From the NCBI GenBank assembly GCA_009712635.1, contig WASS01000015.1:496001-560000 (forward strand): DNA of 64,000 nt, written 5' to 3'. The translations under genes were made by a program, and so were the position numbers. Position 1 is the first letter of the stretch, and each line of letters begins with the position of its first letter. The notes under the pieces were generated by a model. That model did no database searches, was not told the origin of the DNA, and saw nothing but the letters and a program-made list of their open reading frames with translations. Shown piece after piece: positions 49,629 through 59,425 of the stretch. This DNA is from Hungatella sp. (lineage in GTDB: Bacteria > Bacillota > Clostridia > Lachnospirales > Lachnospiraceae).

Positions 49629-52600
49629 TTATAAAAATAAACGCAATGTTTTTATTTCAAAAGGAGCAAAATTTAAGAGGATTTCACTTTCATTCTCCAG
49701 GAGCTTTACAGGCAGTGTGGTTGTGGATGGTATGGTTTCTTCCATTGTAGTTTCCCACAATCCGCTGATTTTAAAACCAGCTTTTATCACGCAGGAGGTA
49801 TGCCTTCCAAATGCCTCATAAAATCTCAAAATCAAATGATTTTCCCCGTCTTCTGCCATTTTAACTGTTTCCAAGATTACATCATCTGACGAAATACTGA
49901 AAAATTCTTTCGTACCTGCCCCTTTTCCCCAGAATTTAAGGGGACTGTTTAGCTGCATTCCTTCACGAACCACACCGCTGTCCGCAAAACCACTGCTTTT
50001 TACATAAAAGGAGTAAGTAAATTCCTGCATCCCTTTATCTGCATACATATCCGGCCATACAGGTGCTTTTAACAATGTCAGTTCCATTGCATTCCCGTCC
50101 GTACTGATTCCGTACTTGGAATCATTGAGCACTGCTGCTGTTCTTCCAGGCTCTGTCATCGCAGTATAACGGTTATTGCACACCTCATACCGGTCTGCAT
50201 CATAACGGCGGTTGCGGTGAGTGGGCCGTTTCACATAACCAAACTGTATTTCTTCCAATGCTTCCTCTGCCCGGATTGTAACTGGAAATGAAGTCTTTAA
50301 CAGCTTGTGGGTTTCCTGCCAGTCAATCTCTGTTGCGAAATCGATCCGCCTGCTGTGATAAGACAAAGAGATTCTCTGGGTCATGGCTGACTTATGAATC
50401 TGCCGTTTTACAAGAAGCACCACTTTTAGAGGGCCCGTCTCCTCAATGGTAACCACTGCTTCCTGATTGAGTTTCACTGGCACATCTTTATAGAAAGAGC
50501 TGATTTCCCATGCATCGTAATCCACATTAATATCCTGATAAAGAAGAAACTGGTTTGCAATCCCGTCAACAAATTCCGTTCCGGTATCCTGCTCCAGTAC
50601 GCTCCTTACCTGACCAACGCCATCTATCGTTACTCTTAAAAGCTGGTTTTCCAAAATATAGAATCCGTTTTCTTCATAGATTCTGCAAGTATCTTCCGGA
50701 TTTGCACAGCTGTTTTCTTCAATCTGGGCATAACCGCAGGAAGGTACCTTCACGGGTATCAGCAATTGATCTCCCATTCTCTGACTTACCGGCAGACTGC
50801 CGCAACTGATTAGTTCTTCTCCTTCTTCAATGGGGATCTCCACCAGTTCTTCCCGCTCCCAGGAAAGTGAGTTAAACACCAGCAAACCGTCTGCTTTTGA
50901 ACCAGCCAGTTTCTTTTTTGCTTCCTCATAAAGACAGAGAGCGCTTTCTCCGGCTTGTTTTAACTGGGCTGCTGCATCCTCATAAACCCTGGTGATCGAA
51001 GTTCCCGGTATAATATCATGGAACTGGTTAAACAGAAGTACTTTCCACAAGTCTTCCAGTTCTTCTCTTTTATTCACACCACTCTCCACAAAACATGCAA
51101 TGGAATGAACCATCTCCGTTTCCCGAAGGGCTCGTTCCATCAACCGGTTTTCCTTCTTAATCCGTGCCTGGGATGTATAGGTGCCTCGATGCCATGGAAG
51201 GTAAAGCTCCCCTCTGTAAACCTCTTTTACAGAGTTTTCTTCTTCCAGTCTTTCAAAGAATTTAACCGGACTTTCCATGCGGGTACGGGGTGCACCTTCC
51301 AAATCCTTCACCCGTTTTGCCACCTCTGCCATCTCTCTGGTGGCACCGCCGCCCCCATCACCGAATCCAAACGGAAAAATAAAGGTATCAATATTTTCCT
51401 GCTGCACCCGGTCTTCCTCCCATCTTGTAATCAGGTCAAGAGGATCCAGCCTTGCATTGTTCTTTTTATAAAAATGGGTGAGTATCCTGGTTCCATCGAT
51501 TCCTTCCCACCAAAAATTATTATAAGGGAAACCATCACAGCCCTTCAGCGCCCTGGCCATCTTCTGAGTTGCAAAATAACGGATTCCACAGCCTTTCATA
51601 ATCTGGGGCAGCTGTCCGTTAAAGCCGAAGCAGTCCGGCAGCCAGACCATAACGCTTTCTATGCCCAGTTCTTCTCGAAACCACTTTCTTCCGTACAGAC
51701 ACTGGCGTATGAGGCTTTCTCCCGATACCAGATTGGTATCAGGCTCCACATACATTCCGCCCTCAGGGATAAAGGATCCCTCTTCCACTTTCTTTAAAAG
51801 GCGTCCATACAATTCAGGATAATGCTCTTTTACATTCTCCATAATCGGCGGCTCACATAAGAGAAATTTATAATCCTCATATTCATCGGATAAAGCAATC
51901 TGGGTGGATAGTGTTCTTGCACATTTGCGCTTTGTCTCTTCCCATGGCCACAGCCATGCCAGATCCAGATGGGATTGTCCGAAAATGGTGAACTCCGGAG
52001 CCGTTGATCCATTTACACAGGAAAGAAGCGGCGCCAGTTTTTTCCTGGCCTCACGAAACGATTCATTTCGTCCTTCCCGGTCCAGTTCAAAGTCAGCTGT
52101 AAATGTAAATTCCAAAAGTCCCTGATTTATTTTCATTGCTCTTAAGGATTTGGGATCAAGCCCCTCAGAAAGCTTGCTTAATGTAAATACGTCCATAAGC
52201 AGCTGAAATGCCTCTTCGTTCCAGATTCCAAAATCCGAATCCCCTACCTTAACCTGAAACTCCGGTGGTTCTGGAACCGCAGTACGAAAATCAGGGCATG
52301 GTCCGCCCTTTTCCAGTCTCGGTCCATGCCCTGCATAGCTTTCTGCCACAACAAAAAAACGCTCACCTGCCGTTGCATGGCGTGTCAGTGTAATTCCATC
52401 GTGCTTTAAATCTCTGGAACCTGCCGTTTTCCCATTTACCCATAAAAGCATCTCACCGCCTACCTCCGGGTGAAGAAAAATCCGCTTTCCCTCCGCCTCT
52501 TTTGGCATGACGATCTCCGTTAAAAACCAGCCGTATTCCCATTTGCTGCCCCAGGGGGTTCCCTGAGGCATGGGATGAAACTCCTGTTTTAGCGCTTCCT

Positions 52601-52727
52601 CATAAGAGAAATGCTCTTTCGTCGTAAAACCGGTAAATGTCACTGAAGAAAGTCTTTCAAACAGATGGCTTTTTAATTCCTCCATCCATATATGAATCCG
52701 TCCGTTTCGTTCTGCAGCAAGCTCCAT
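49629..52727 (-). CDS. GH38 alpha-mannosidase (first copy)
   Basis: A 1032-residue retaining alpha-mannosidase. An N-terminal beta domain is followed by the catalytic barrel with QSHLDLAWLWPWEETKRK (zinc His and Asp), WLPDCFGFNG with the nucleophile at about Asp365, and THFYKKNNARLD; then helical and beta-sandwich domains. Family 38 enzymes cleave alpha-mannose from glycans; bacterial ones are often cytoplasmic, and no signal peptide is seen here. ATG 52727 lies eight bases after GGGAGG; ATG 52733 is too close to it. It is related to but clearly different from the second copy at 52852, so substrates may differ by linkage. Confidence 0.93.
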   Translation of the reverse strand: MELAAERNGRIHIWMEELKSHLFERLSSVTFTGFTTKEHFSYEEALKQEFHPMPQGTPWGSKWEYGWFLTEIVMPKEAEGKRIFLHPEVGGEMLLWVNGKTAGSRDLKHDGITLTRHATAGERFFVVAESYAGHGPRLEKGGPCPDFRTAVPEPPEFQVKVGDSDFGIWNEEAFQLLMDVFTLSKLSEGLDPKSLRAMKINQGLLEFTFTADFELDREGRNESFREARKKLAPLLSCVNGSTAPEFTIFGQSHLDLAWLWPWEETKRKCARTLSTQIALSDEYEDYKFLLCEPPIMENVKEHYPELYGRLLKKVEEGSFIPEGGMYVEPDTNLVSGESLIRQCLYGRKWFREELGIESVMVWLPDCFGFNGQLPQIMKGCGIRYFATQKMARALKGCDGFPYNNFWWEGIDGTRILTHFYKKNNARLDPLDLITRWEEDRVQQENIDTFIFPFGFGDGGGGATREMAEVAKRVKDLEGAPRTRMESPVKFFERLEEENSVKEVYRGELYLPWHRGTYTSQARIKKENRLMERALRETEMVHSIACFVESGVNKREELEDLWKVLLFNQFHDIIPGTSITRVYEDAAAQLKQAGESALCLYEEAKKKLAGSKADGLLVFNSLSWEREELVEIPIEEGEELISCGSLPVSQRMGDQLLIPVKVPSCGYAQIEENSCANPEDTCRIYEENGFYILENQLLRVTIDGVGQVRSVLEQDTGTEFVDGIANQFLLYQDINVDYDAWEISSFYKDVPVKLNQEAVVTIEETGPLKVVLLVKRQIHKSAMTQRISLSYHSRRIDFATEIDWQETHKLLKTSFPVTIRAEEALEEIQFGYVKRPTHRNRRYDADRYEVCNNRYTAMTEPGRTAAVLNDSKYGISTDGNAMELTLLKAPVWPDMYADKGMQEFTYSFYVKSSGFADSGVVREGMQLNSPLKFWGKGAGTKEFFSISSDDVILETVKMAEDGENHLILRFYEAFGRHTSCVIKAGFKISGLWETTMEETIPSTTTLPVKLLENESEILLNFAPFEIKTLRLFL

Positions 52728-52766
52728 CTGCATATCCTCCCTTTTCTGATACAGTTATATTGCACC

Positions 52767-52772
52767 ATTATA
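52767..52772 (-). promoter_or_regulatory. Possible internal promoter before the first GH38 gene
   Basis: TATAAT on the minus strand (52772-52767) about 40 bases before the ATG. No consensus -35 is at the right distance; a TTGACA lies further upstream. Confidence 0.35.
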
Positions 52773-52851
52773 TGATATCTCACAGGCAGTGACTATGCAT
52801 AGTTTGTCAAGTTACTGTATATCTTTTGCAAATCTTGCAAAAATATAATTC

Positions 52852-55800
52852 TTACAATTGTATCTTTATGGTTTTTATTTCATAAGGCTTAAAGGTAAGA
52901 GAAATCCGTCCGTTTTCTGCCTGTACCTTGTTCGTCTCTTCTTCCATACAGTTGCATTCACACAACTGTGCACCCTCTGTCATGGGGAATGTTACGCGGG
53001 TATTGGTCCGCATGCCATAGGACTCATAGAAACGTACAATCAGTCCGTCCCCGTCTTCGGAATACTTCACTGTGTCAGCCAGTATATTTTCATTCTCAAT
53101 CTCTAAGAAGGAACAGGATAAAACACCATTTCCCTTAATTTCAGTAGAAATCAGAGGACAGTTTAAGTCATACGCTTCCTGTATTACTCTGCCAGTGCGG
53201 AAATCTCCTTTATGAGGCAGCAGAGAATAGGTAAATGTATGCTCTCCCTGGTCTGCATCCGGATTTGGGAATATACCGGATTTTAATAACGTAAGGCGGA
53301 TAACAGAATCATGAACGTCATAACCGTATTTGCAGTCATTTAAAACAGCGGCGCCATAGCCTGCTTCTGAAACGTCCGCCCATTTATGGGCACATACTTC
53401 AAATCTTGCCTGATCCCAGGTGGTATTTTTGTGAGTCGGCCGGCTTACATTGCCAAACTGAATATCGTAATTGGCCTCATTACATAGAATATCCAGAGGG
53501 AAGGCAGTCTTTAACAGCATCTGATGCTCGTTCCAGTCAATCCTGGTCTTAAAATCAATTCTCTTTGTATGGCTGTAAAAGCAGATCTGCTGTTCAATAA
53601 CAGAATCCATGAATTTCCGTATTACAAGTACCACTGCTCTTACCGGGCCATTTTCTAACAGCTTTATTTCCGTTACGTCATTTACCTGCCACTGTTTCTC
53701 CTCAAAGGTAGAATCAATATTCCATGCATCAAATTCCAGTGGCCGGTCTTCAAATACAAGCAGTTCATTTCCCGCTTTTCCTTCCTTTAACAGACTTCTT
53801 TCTTCTGTTCTGTCATAGATACGGGATAGATTTCCTGCCTGGTCAAATTCCACCTCATAATATGGGCTGACTGCCTTTCTCACAGCTCCCTCTTTCCCGC
53901 ATTCCACAGTGGTAAATACGGACTCTGCCTTTTCCAATGAATTACCTGCAGAAAGTACCGTCACACCCTTTGACGGCACAGCCTCAGCCAACGCGATCAT
54001 TCGGCCATCAAAGGTTTGCTGGGTGATCGCTGAAAGATCTTTAACCGCAGTCTCATACTCAACAATTGAGGTTCTTTTAAAGCTTAGAGAGTTCCACACT
54101 GCAAGGGCAGTCGGGTTCTTTCTGTCGCTTTCAAATCCAGATACCGTTAAGATACTGTCATGGCTCTTATTGATTATATCAAGATCTGATTCCATGATTT
54201 TCTTATACTGAATCTCAGAATCCTCATATACCTCTTTGATGGATGAGCCTGGAAGAATGTCATGAAACTGATTTAACAACAGAAGCTTCCAGTTTTCATC
54301 CAGCTGACTCTTTGGATACTCCCCGCTTTTGGTAATAAGAGATTGAAGTACTGAGTAAAATTCTGCATCACCGTTTAAAAACTCACAGGTTCTGTTGTAT
54401 TTCTTATTCTTTGCCATGGATGTATAAGTTCCACGGTGGAATTCCAGATACAATTCACCTGCCCATACAGGAAGCCGTTTTTTATCCAGTTTCTCTTCCA
54501 GCTTGTGAAAGAAGTCCTTAACAAAGGTCTGTTCGGTTCTTGGACAGCGGGCTACATTCTGTTCCATTCTCCTGCTCTGTTCCAGCATTTCTTCTGTTGG
54601 GCCGCCGCCTCCGTCACCGTATCCATAACAGGTCAGTACTTCACGGCTGACATCCTTATTTTGAAATCTCTGCCAGGTTCCCATAATCTGTTTTGGATCC
54701 TGTCTTCCGTTGTAGGTGGTACTGTAGCCTTTGGATGGCTGACCGGTTTTATAATAATCCTTGGTGGATATCAGATAGGTCAAAACTTCACTGCCGTCAA
54801 TACCACGCCACACAAAGGTATCATAGGGAAACTGATTGTATTCGTTCCAGCCAAGCTTCGTTGTCATAAAATAAGACAATCCGGACTGCTTCATAATCTG
54901 CGGTATGGCAGCGCTGTAGCCGAATACATCCGGAAGCCAGAGCACTTCGTTTACAGGACCGGAAAGTTCCTTTTCGAAGAATCTTCTTCCATAAAGAATA
55001 TGGCGGACTAAGGATTCACCTGATGCCAGGTTACAGTCCGGTTCCAGCCACATGGCACCTTCTGTCTCCCAGCGTCCCTCTTTTATTTTTTCCTTTATTT
55101 CTTCAAAAAGCTCCGGAGCCTCTTCTTTTACAAATTCGTAAAGCTGGGGCTGGCTGGACATAAATTTGTATTCCGGATACCGCTCCATCAGATTCAGTAC
55201 TGTGCGGAAACTTCTGACCGCTTTTTGTCTTGTCTGTTTTAACGGCCATTTCCAGGCGACATCGATATGAGTATGCCCGATGCTGTGAACAGTCACCGGA
55301 TTTTCCGATCTGTCCTTATAGTAGGCATTCATAAGGAATTCATCTGCTTCTTTTACTGAGGTGAAGAACTGTCTGGAATGGGGTCTGGTAAAGTCAATCA
55401 GGTTCACTGCCTCTGACAGAACCTTAAATCCCTCAATCTGCTCTAAGTCATCTTCTTCCAGAAGATCAGCTGCTTCAAATGGTACTGCAAGATCATAATA
55501 GAGCTTTGCTACCTCTTCTTCGTAGGCTCCGATTTCCAGATGAAAGAAATTAGTGCGGCCGGAGCTGTTGGAATAGGCATAAAATGCCAGCTCGTGTGTT
55601 TCTCCCTCGTTTGCATGTTCTGTCACAATAAAATCCTGATGGTTCATATCCATGGTTCCGGAATGCTTTCCGTCAAAAAACACCATGATCTGAGGATTGT
55701 CTGTATTCCAGATATCGGTTGCTCCCGTGTTTAAGACGGCTCTTACCTGCGCTCCTTTTAAATCAGACGGTACCGTAATACGGGTCTTAAACCAGTAATG

Positions 55801-55989
55801 CCGATCCGATCCTCCCCAGGTCTCATCCCTGCCAAAAGACTCCCAATTTAAAATACTGCTGTCAAACTCTTCTTTCCACTCATAACTTCCGGGGCTGATC
55901 CACATTTCTTCTGCCGGTTTTAAATTGGAATAGCATAGCGGTTTCAGTGCTTCCAGCGCCGCCAATAATCTGTTTCTGATCGGATTCAT
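52852..55989 (-). CDS. GH38 alpha-mannosidase (second copy)
   Basis: A 1045-residue family 38 enzyme. Motifs are HSIGHTHIDVAWKWPLKQTR (metal His/Asp), EGAMWLEPDCNLASGESLVRH, WLPDVFGYSAA with the nucleophile at about Asp355, and LLLNQFHDILPGSSIKEVYED. It has the family's N-terminal beta domain and C-terminal sandwich domains and no signal peptide. ATG 55989 follows AAGGTGG. It is 80 bases after the permease of the second importer, so it is probably in that operon. It would remove alpha-mannose from imported oligosaccharides. Confidence 0.94.
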   Translation of the reverse strand: MNPIRNRLLAALEALKPLCYSNLKPAEEMWISPGSYEWKEEFDSSILNWESFGRDETWGGSDRHYWFKTRITVPSDLKGAQVRAVLNTGATDIWNTDNPQIMVFFDGKHSGTMDMNHQDFIVTEHANEGETHELAFYAYSNSSGRTNFFHLEIGAYEEEVAKLYYDLAVPFEAADLLEEDDLEQIEGFKVLSEAVNLIDFTRPHSRQFFTSVKEADEFLMNAYYKDRSENPVTVHSIGHTHIDVAWKWPLKQTRQKAVRSFRTVLNLMERYPEYKFMSSQPQLYEFVKEEAPELFEEIKEKIKEGRWETEGAMWLEPDCNLASGESLVRHILYGRRFFEKELSGPVNEVLWLPDVFGYSAAIPQIMKQSGLSYFMTTKLGWNEYNQFPYDTFVWRGIDGSEVLTYLISTKDYYKTGQPSKGYSTTYNGRQDPKQIMGTWQRFQNKDVSREVLTCYGYGDGGGGPTEEMLEQSRRMEQNVARCPRTEQTFVKDFFHKLEEKLDKKRLPVWAGELYLEFHRGTYTSMAKNKKYNRTCEFLNGDAEFYSVLQSLITKSGEYPKSQLDENWKLLLLNQFHDILPGSSIKEVYEDSEIQYKKIMESDLDIINKSHDSILTVSGFESDRKNPTALAVWNSLSFKRTSIVEYETAVKDLSAITQQTFDGRMIALAEAVPSKGVTVLSAGNSLEKAESVFTTVECGKEGAVRKAVSPYYEVEFDQAGNLSRIYDRTEERSLLKEGKAGNELLVFEDRPLEFDAWNIDSTFEEKQWQVNDVTEIKLLENGPVRAVVLVIRKFMDSVIEQQICFYSHTKRIDFKTRIDWNEHQMLLKTAFPLDILCNEANYDIQFGNVSRPTHKNTTWDQARFEVCAHKWADVSEAGYGAAVLNDCKYGYDVHDSVIRLTLLKSGIFPNPDADQGEHTFTYSLLPHKGDFRTGRVIQEAYDLNCPLISTEIKGNGVLSCSFLEIENENILADTVKYSEDGDGLIVRFYESYGMRTNTRVTFPMTEGAQLCECNCMEEETNKVQAENGRISLTFKPYEIKTIKIQL

Positions 55990-56069
55990 TCGTCATTCCA
56001 CCTTTTGTCTTAAATTTTAAAAAAGGCAGGAAACACCGCATATGCGGGTCTCCCACCTAAAAAGCCTTA

Positions 56070-56924
56070 TTAGCCCTTTATTCCTGTAGAGGCGATTCCT
56101 TCCACCAGATATTTCTGCATCGTCAAGAAAATAACGAAGATCGGAATCAAAGATAAAGTTGCCATTGCAAACATCGCACCCCAGTCGGAACCAGCTGTCG
56201 GATCTGAGAACATCTTTAATGCATAGCTGACTGGATATTTTAATGGATCGCTTAAATATAGCAAAGCTGCAAGGAAGTCATCCCATCTCCACATGAAGGA
56301 GAAAATAGCGCTTGTAACCAGAGATGGCTTCACGAGGGGAAGAATGATCCGGTAAAATATGGAGTAGATCGTACAACCGTCCATTCTGGCAGCCTCGTCC
56401 AAATCAATGGGAATACCCCTGATAAACTGAACATTTAAGAAGATAAAAAAGCCCTGACCAAAAAACTGCGGTACAATAATGGGAAGATAACTTCCAACCC
56501 AGCCCATTTTATTAAAGATAATGTACTGCGGAATCATGATAACCTGGAAAGGCAGCATCATCGCAAGAAGCATGCATGCAAACCAGAAGCCTTTAAACTT
56601 AAAGTCAATTCTTGCAAATCCGTATCCTACGACAGCAGAGGAAATAACAGCTCCTACTGTGGATAAACCTGCAATTATAAAGGAATTCTTAAAAAATGTT
56701 CCAAAACCATAACCTGCGAAACCTTTCCAGCCCACCTTATAGTTTTCAAAAGAAAAGTGTTCGGGCATAAGGCTGGCAGCAGTCCGGAAAATCTCATTGG
56801 TATTTTTAAAGGAACTCATCACCATCCATACAAGCGGATATATCATAACACATGCAAATAAAAAGGTAAATACATGATAAATCGCTGTGGTGACAAATTT
56901 TCTTTCCTGATATCCTGTTTTCAT
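56070..56924 (-). CDS. ABC sugar permease, MalG type
   Basis: A 284-residue permease with six membrane segments. The EAA motif is DEAARMDGCTIYSIFYRIILPLVKPSLVTS, of the CUT1 MalG group. It pairs with the MalF-type permease 6 bases upstream. A GH38 gene follows 80 bases later. Confidence 0.93.
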   Translation of the reverse strand: MKTGYQERKFVTTAIYHVFTFLFACVMIYPLVWMVMSSFKNTNEIFRTAASLMPEHFSFENYKVGWKGFAGYGFGTFFKNSFIIAGLSTVGAVISSAVVGYGFARIDFKFKGFWFACMLLAMMLPFQVIMIPQYIIFNKMGWVGSYLPIIVPQFFGQGFFIFLNVQFIRGIPIDLDEAARMDGCTIYSIFYRIILPLVKPSLVTSAIFSFMWRWDDFLAALLYLSDPLKYPVSYALKMFSDPTAGSDWGAMFAMATLSLIPIFVIFLTMQKYLVEGIASTGIKG

Positions 56925-56930
56925 ATTTCA

Positions 56931-57860
56931 TCACCCTTCCGCTTCGTAATGTACCCACTTCTTCTGTGTTTTGAACAGTACCAGTGTCAGCATGCCTACA
57001 ACGAATACCATAAACCAGGCCATTGCACAGCCATATCCAAGCTTATTATAAGTAAAGGAATTCTGATACATGTATACGGTATAAAACAATGTGGTATCTC
57101 TTGGCTTTCCCTGGGTAATAATATAGCTTTGTGTAAATGCCATAAACCCATTGATCAGCTGGTTAATGAGATTGAAGAAAATAGTGGGTGTCAGCATTGG
57201 AATTGTGATTTTGAAAAATCTCTGAATTCCATTGGCGCCATCAACGGTAGCTGCTTCATAAAGGCTGACTGGAATCTGCTTTAAACCGGATAAAAAGATG
57301 AGCATGGAAGAACCAAACTGCCAGATTGCTAAAATAATCAGAGTCCAGATTGCTGTATCTGCTCTTCCCAGCCAAGCCAGGTCAGAGGGAAGTCCGACTA
57401 TTCCTAACAGTGCGTTTACAACACCATCGCTTGCAAACATTCTCTTCCAGAGAATTGCAACAGCCACACTGGATCCGATAATAGAAGGCAGATAATATAC
57501 CGCCCTGTAAAATCCGGAAAGTTTGGTGCTTTTTACTAAAAGCATGGCAACTGCTAACGCCATGATAAGCCGGAGAGGAACCGAAAACAGAACATAGTAC
57601 ATGGTAACACCAAATACTTTCCAGAACTTTGGATCCGCCGTAAACATCGTTTTATAATTTTCCAGTCCTATAAAAACCGGTGATTTTAATATATTGTATC
57701 TGGTGAATGAAAACCCTAAAGATAAAATCATTGGAATAGCCATAAAGGCAAGAAATCCTATAATGAAGGGCAGGATAAATACATATCCTGCAACCTTCGG
57801 TGTGTTTAAGATCTGGCCCACTGATTTTTTTCTTTTCGGGATCATTTGATTGTTCTTCAT
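56931..57860 (-). CDS. ABC sugar permease, MalF type
   Basis: A 309-residue permease with six membrane segments. The EAA motif is YEAATVDGANGIQRFFKITIPMLTPTIFF. The gene follows the sugar-binding protein gene by 25 bases and leads to the MalG-type permease. It is part of a second, separate CUT1 importer. Confidence 0.93.
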   Translation of the reverse strand: MKNNQMIPKRKKSVGQILNTPKVAGYVFILPFIIGFLAFMAIPMILSLGFSFTRYNILKSPVFIGLENYKTMFTADPKFWKVFGVTMYYVLFSVPLRLIMALAVAMLLVKSTKLSGFYRAVYYLPSIIGSSVAVAILWKRMFASDGVVNALLGIVGLPSDLAWLGRADTAIWTLIILAIWQFGSSMLIFLSGLKQIPVSLYEAATVDGANGIQRFFKITIPMLTPTIFFNLINQLINGFMAFTQSYIITQGKPRDTTLFYTVYMYQNSFTYNKLGYGCAMAWFMVFVVGMLTLVLFKTQKKWVHYEAEG

Positions 57861-57885
57861 CTTATCCCCTCCAGAATTTTACCTG

Positions 57886-59238
57886 TTATTTTGCCGCTTC
57901 TTCAAGTATTTTCTTTGCTTCAGGCACAAACTGGCCAACTGCGTCGTCTGCTGTTGCATCTCCGTAACGGACTGCTTCAGAAACTGTTTTTCCTAATGCT
58001 TCTACTTCACCTTTACCAGATGGGTCTGGAGCATCGATTGGAGTTGCAATCTCAGTTACTTTTGCAACATAATCAAATACGGTCTGAGCTGCTGCATCTG
58101 CCTTTGGTTTGATTGCATCTGCAACTTCTGTATTAATCGGAATTCCTCTTTCAGCAAGAAGGATTTCATTACACTCTGTGCTGTTTGTGAACCAGTCAAT
58201 GAACTTTGCAGCCTCTTCCTTATTCTTGGAAGATTCAGCGATGGAGAAGAACATACTTGGTTTTAAGTACAGTGGCTGTACTTTAGCATCTGTAATGGTT
58301 GGGAACATGGTAATTCCAAGTTCTCTGCCTGCTGTTTTGGAAATACTGATGAACTGGTTGGATAAGCTTAAATCATTCCAGGTTGTTCCATCAATGATTG
58401 GCTTTGTCTCTACAACATCAGGATTTTTCTCTGCTAATAAATCTGCGGAAATGCTGGCATCAGATTTAGCAAATTTTTCAATGGTGTTAAAATAGATCTT
58501 CATGGAATCTTCTTTACCAGTGGATAATTCATCAAATAAATGAGAACCATTGGCTCTTGCCATGATCTGCATCATGTTGATTCCGCCGTCATAAAGAGTT
58601 TTAGCACCTGTTTTCTCGCTGATTGTCTTGCCAAGGTCATAAAGCTGATCCATTGTAAGCTGATCAGGAATGGTAACTCCTGCCTTTTCAACCACTGCTT
58701 TGTCATAAACCATCATAGGAGCGTTGCTGCCAAGGCTGAGTGCATAAGTCTTTCCGTCAACCTCTCCACTCTTGATGATGCTTTCCGGAATCTTGGAAGT
58801 ATCAATGACTCCGCTGCTCATGAATTCAGATAAATCAGCAAGCTGTCCGCTCTTCTGATACTGATTTAAATAGGAGTAATCCATCTGAATGATGTCAGGA
58901 AGGTTTCCGCCTGCTGCCATAGCAGAAAGCTTGTCCCAGTAACCGGACCAGTCAGTAAACTCAACTTTGATGTCTACATTTGGGTTTTTACTCATGTAAA
59001 GATCAACTGCTTTTTTTGTTACATCGTTTCTTGTCTGATTTCCCCACCAGCAAAGGCTTAAAGATACCTTGTCGCCTGATGCTGCTGGTTTGGTATCAGT
59101 GGATGCTGCTGTGGTAGCTGCTGTGGTAGCTGCATCTGCCTTTGTTGTTTCTGTTGGCTCTGTTTTAGAGCCGCAGGCAGCTAATGATGATGCTGCAAGA
59201 ATTGCTGCAAGTGTTGTTGCTAAGATTCTTTTCTTCAT
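57886..59238 (-). CDS. ABC sugar-binding lipoprotein, family 1
   Basis: A 450-residue lipoprotein. The lipobox is SLAAC (lipid Cys at about residue 22), a Thr/Ala/Asp-rich linker follows, and then a family 1 solute-binding fold (SLCWWGNQTRNDVTKKAVDLYM, WSGYWDKLSAMAAGGNLPDIIQMDYSY). Asp, Trp and Tyr residues fit a sugar pocket. ATG 59238 lies nine bases after GGGAGG. It heads the leftward operon and is divergent from YesM, the usual arrangement for two-component controlled sugar importers. Confidence 0.92.
   Translation of the reverse strand: MKKRILATTLAAILAASSLAACGSKTEPTETTKADAATTAATTAASTDTKPAASGDKVSLSLCWWGNQTRNDVTKKAVDLYMSKNPNVDIKVEFTDWSGYWDKLSAMAAGGNLPDIIQMDYSYLNQYQKSGQLADLSEFMSSGVIDTSKIPESIIKSGEVDGKTYALSLGSNAPMMVYDKAVVEKAGVTIPDQLTMDQLYDLGKTISEKTGAKTLYDGGINMMQIMARANGSHLFDELSTGKEDSMKIYFNTIEKFAKSDASISADLLAEKNPDVVETKPIIDGTTWNDLSLSNQFISISKTAGRELGITMFPTITDAKVQPLYLKPSMFFSIAESSKNKEEAAKFIDWFTNSTECNEILLAERGIPINTEVADAIKPKADAAAQTVFDYVAKVTEIATPIDAPDPSGKGEVEALGKTVSEAVRYGDATADDAVGQFVPEAKKILEEAAK
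59105..59128 (-). repeat. 12-bp tandem repeat in the binding-protein linker
   Basis: GCTGCTGTGGTA occurs twice in tandem (59105-59116, 59117-59128), in the low-complexity linker of the lipoprotein; copies could slip. Confidence 0.85.
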
Positions 59239-59277
59239 TTTGCAAAACCTCCCATTTGATTTCATTAAGATAACCAC

Positions 59278-59283
59278 ATTTTA
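59278..59283 (-). promoter_or_regulatory. Probable -10 of the second sugar importer operon
   Basis: On the minus strand TAAAAT (59283-59278) lies about 40 bases before ATG 59238; TTTACG at the -35 position is poor, as expected for a response-regulator-dependent promoter. Confidence 0.4.
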
Positions 59284-59391
59284 TGTCAAATATGCACAAA
59301 CGTAAAGTTAAAATACGGCTTTTTATGGTTGAAAAAACAGCTTTGTGTAATTTGAGATGGTTTACCAATTTCTTTTTTCGATCTTTTACTA

Positions 59392-59397
59392 TATAAT
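59392..59397 (+). promoter_or_regulatory. -10 of the YesM/YesN operon
   Basis: TATAAT at 59392-59397 lies 29 bases before the YesM ATG; the -35 is weak. Confidence 0.45.
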
Positions 59398-59425
59398 ACG
59401 ATTATCTGAGAAAGGAATTCTGAAT

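Noticed and set aside
51018-51797. 259-aa open frame on the plus strand
   Set aside because: It is antisense to the catalytic part of GH38 and has low-quality composition; the GH38 motifs are certain.
54436-55011. 191-aa open frame on the plus strand
   Set aside because: It is antisense to the second GH38 gene, without start signals.
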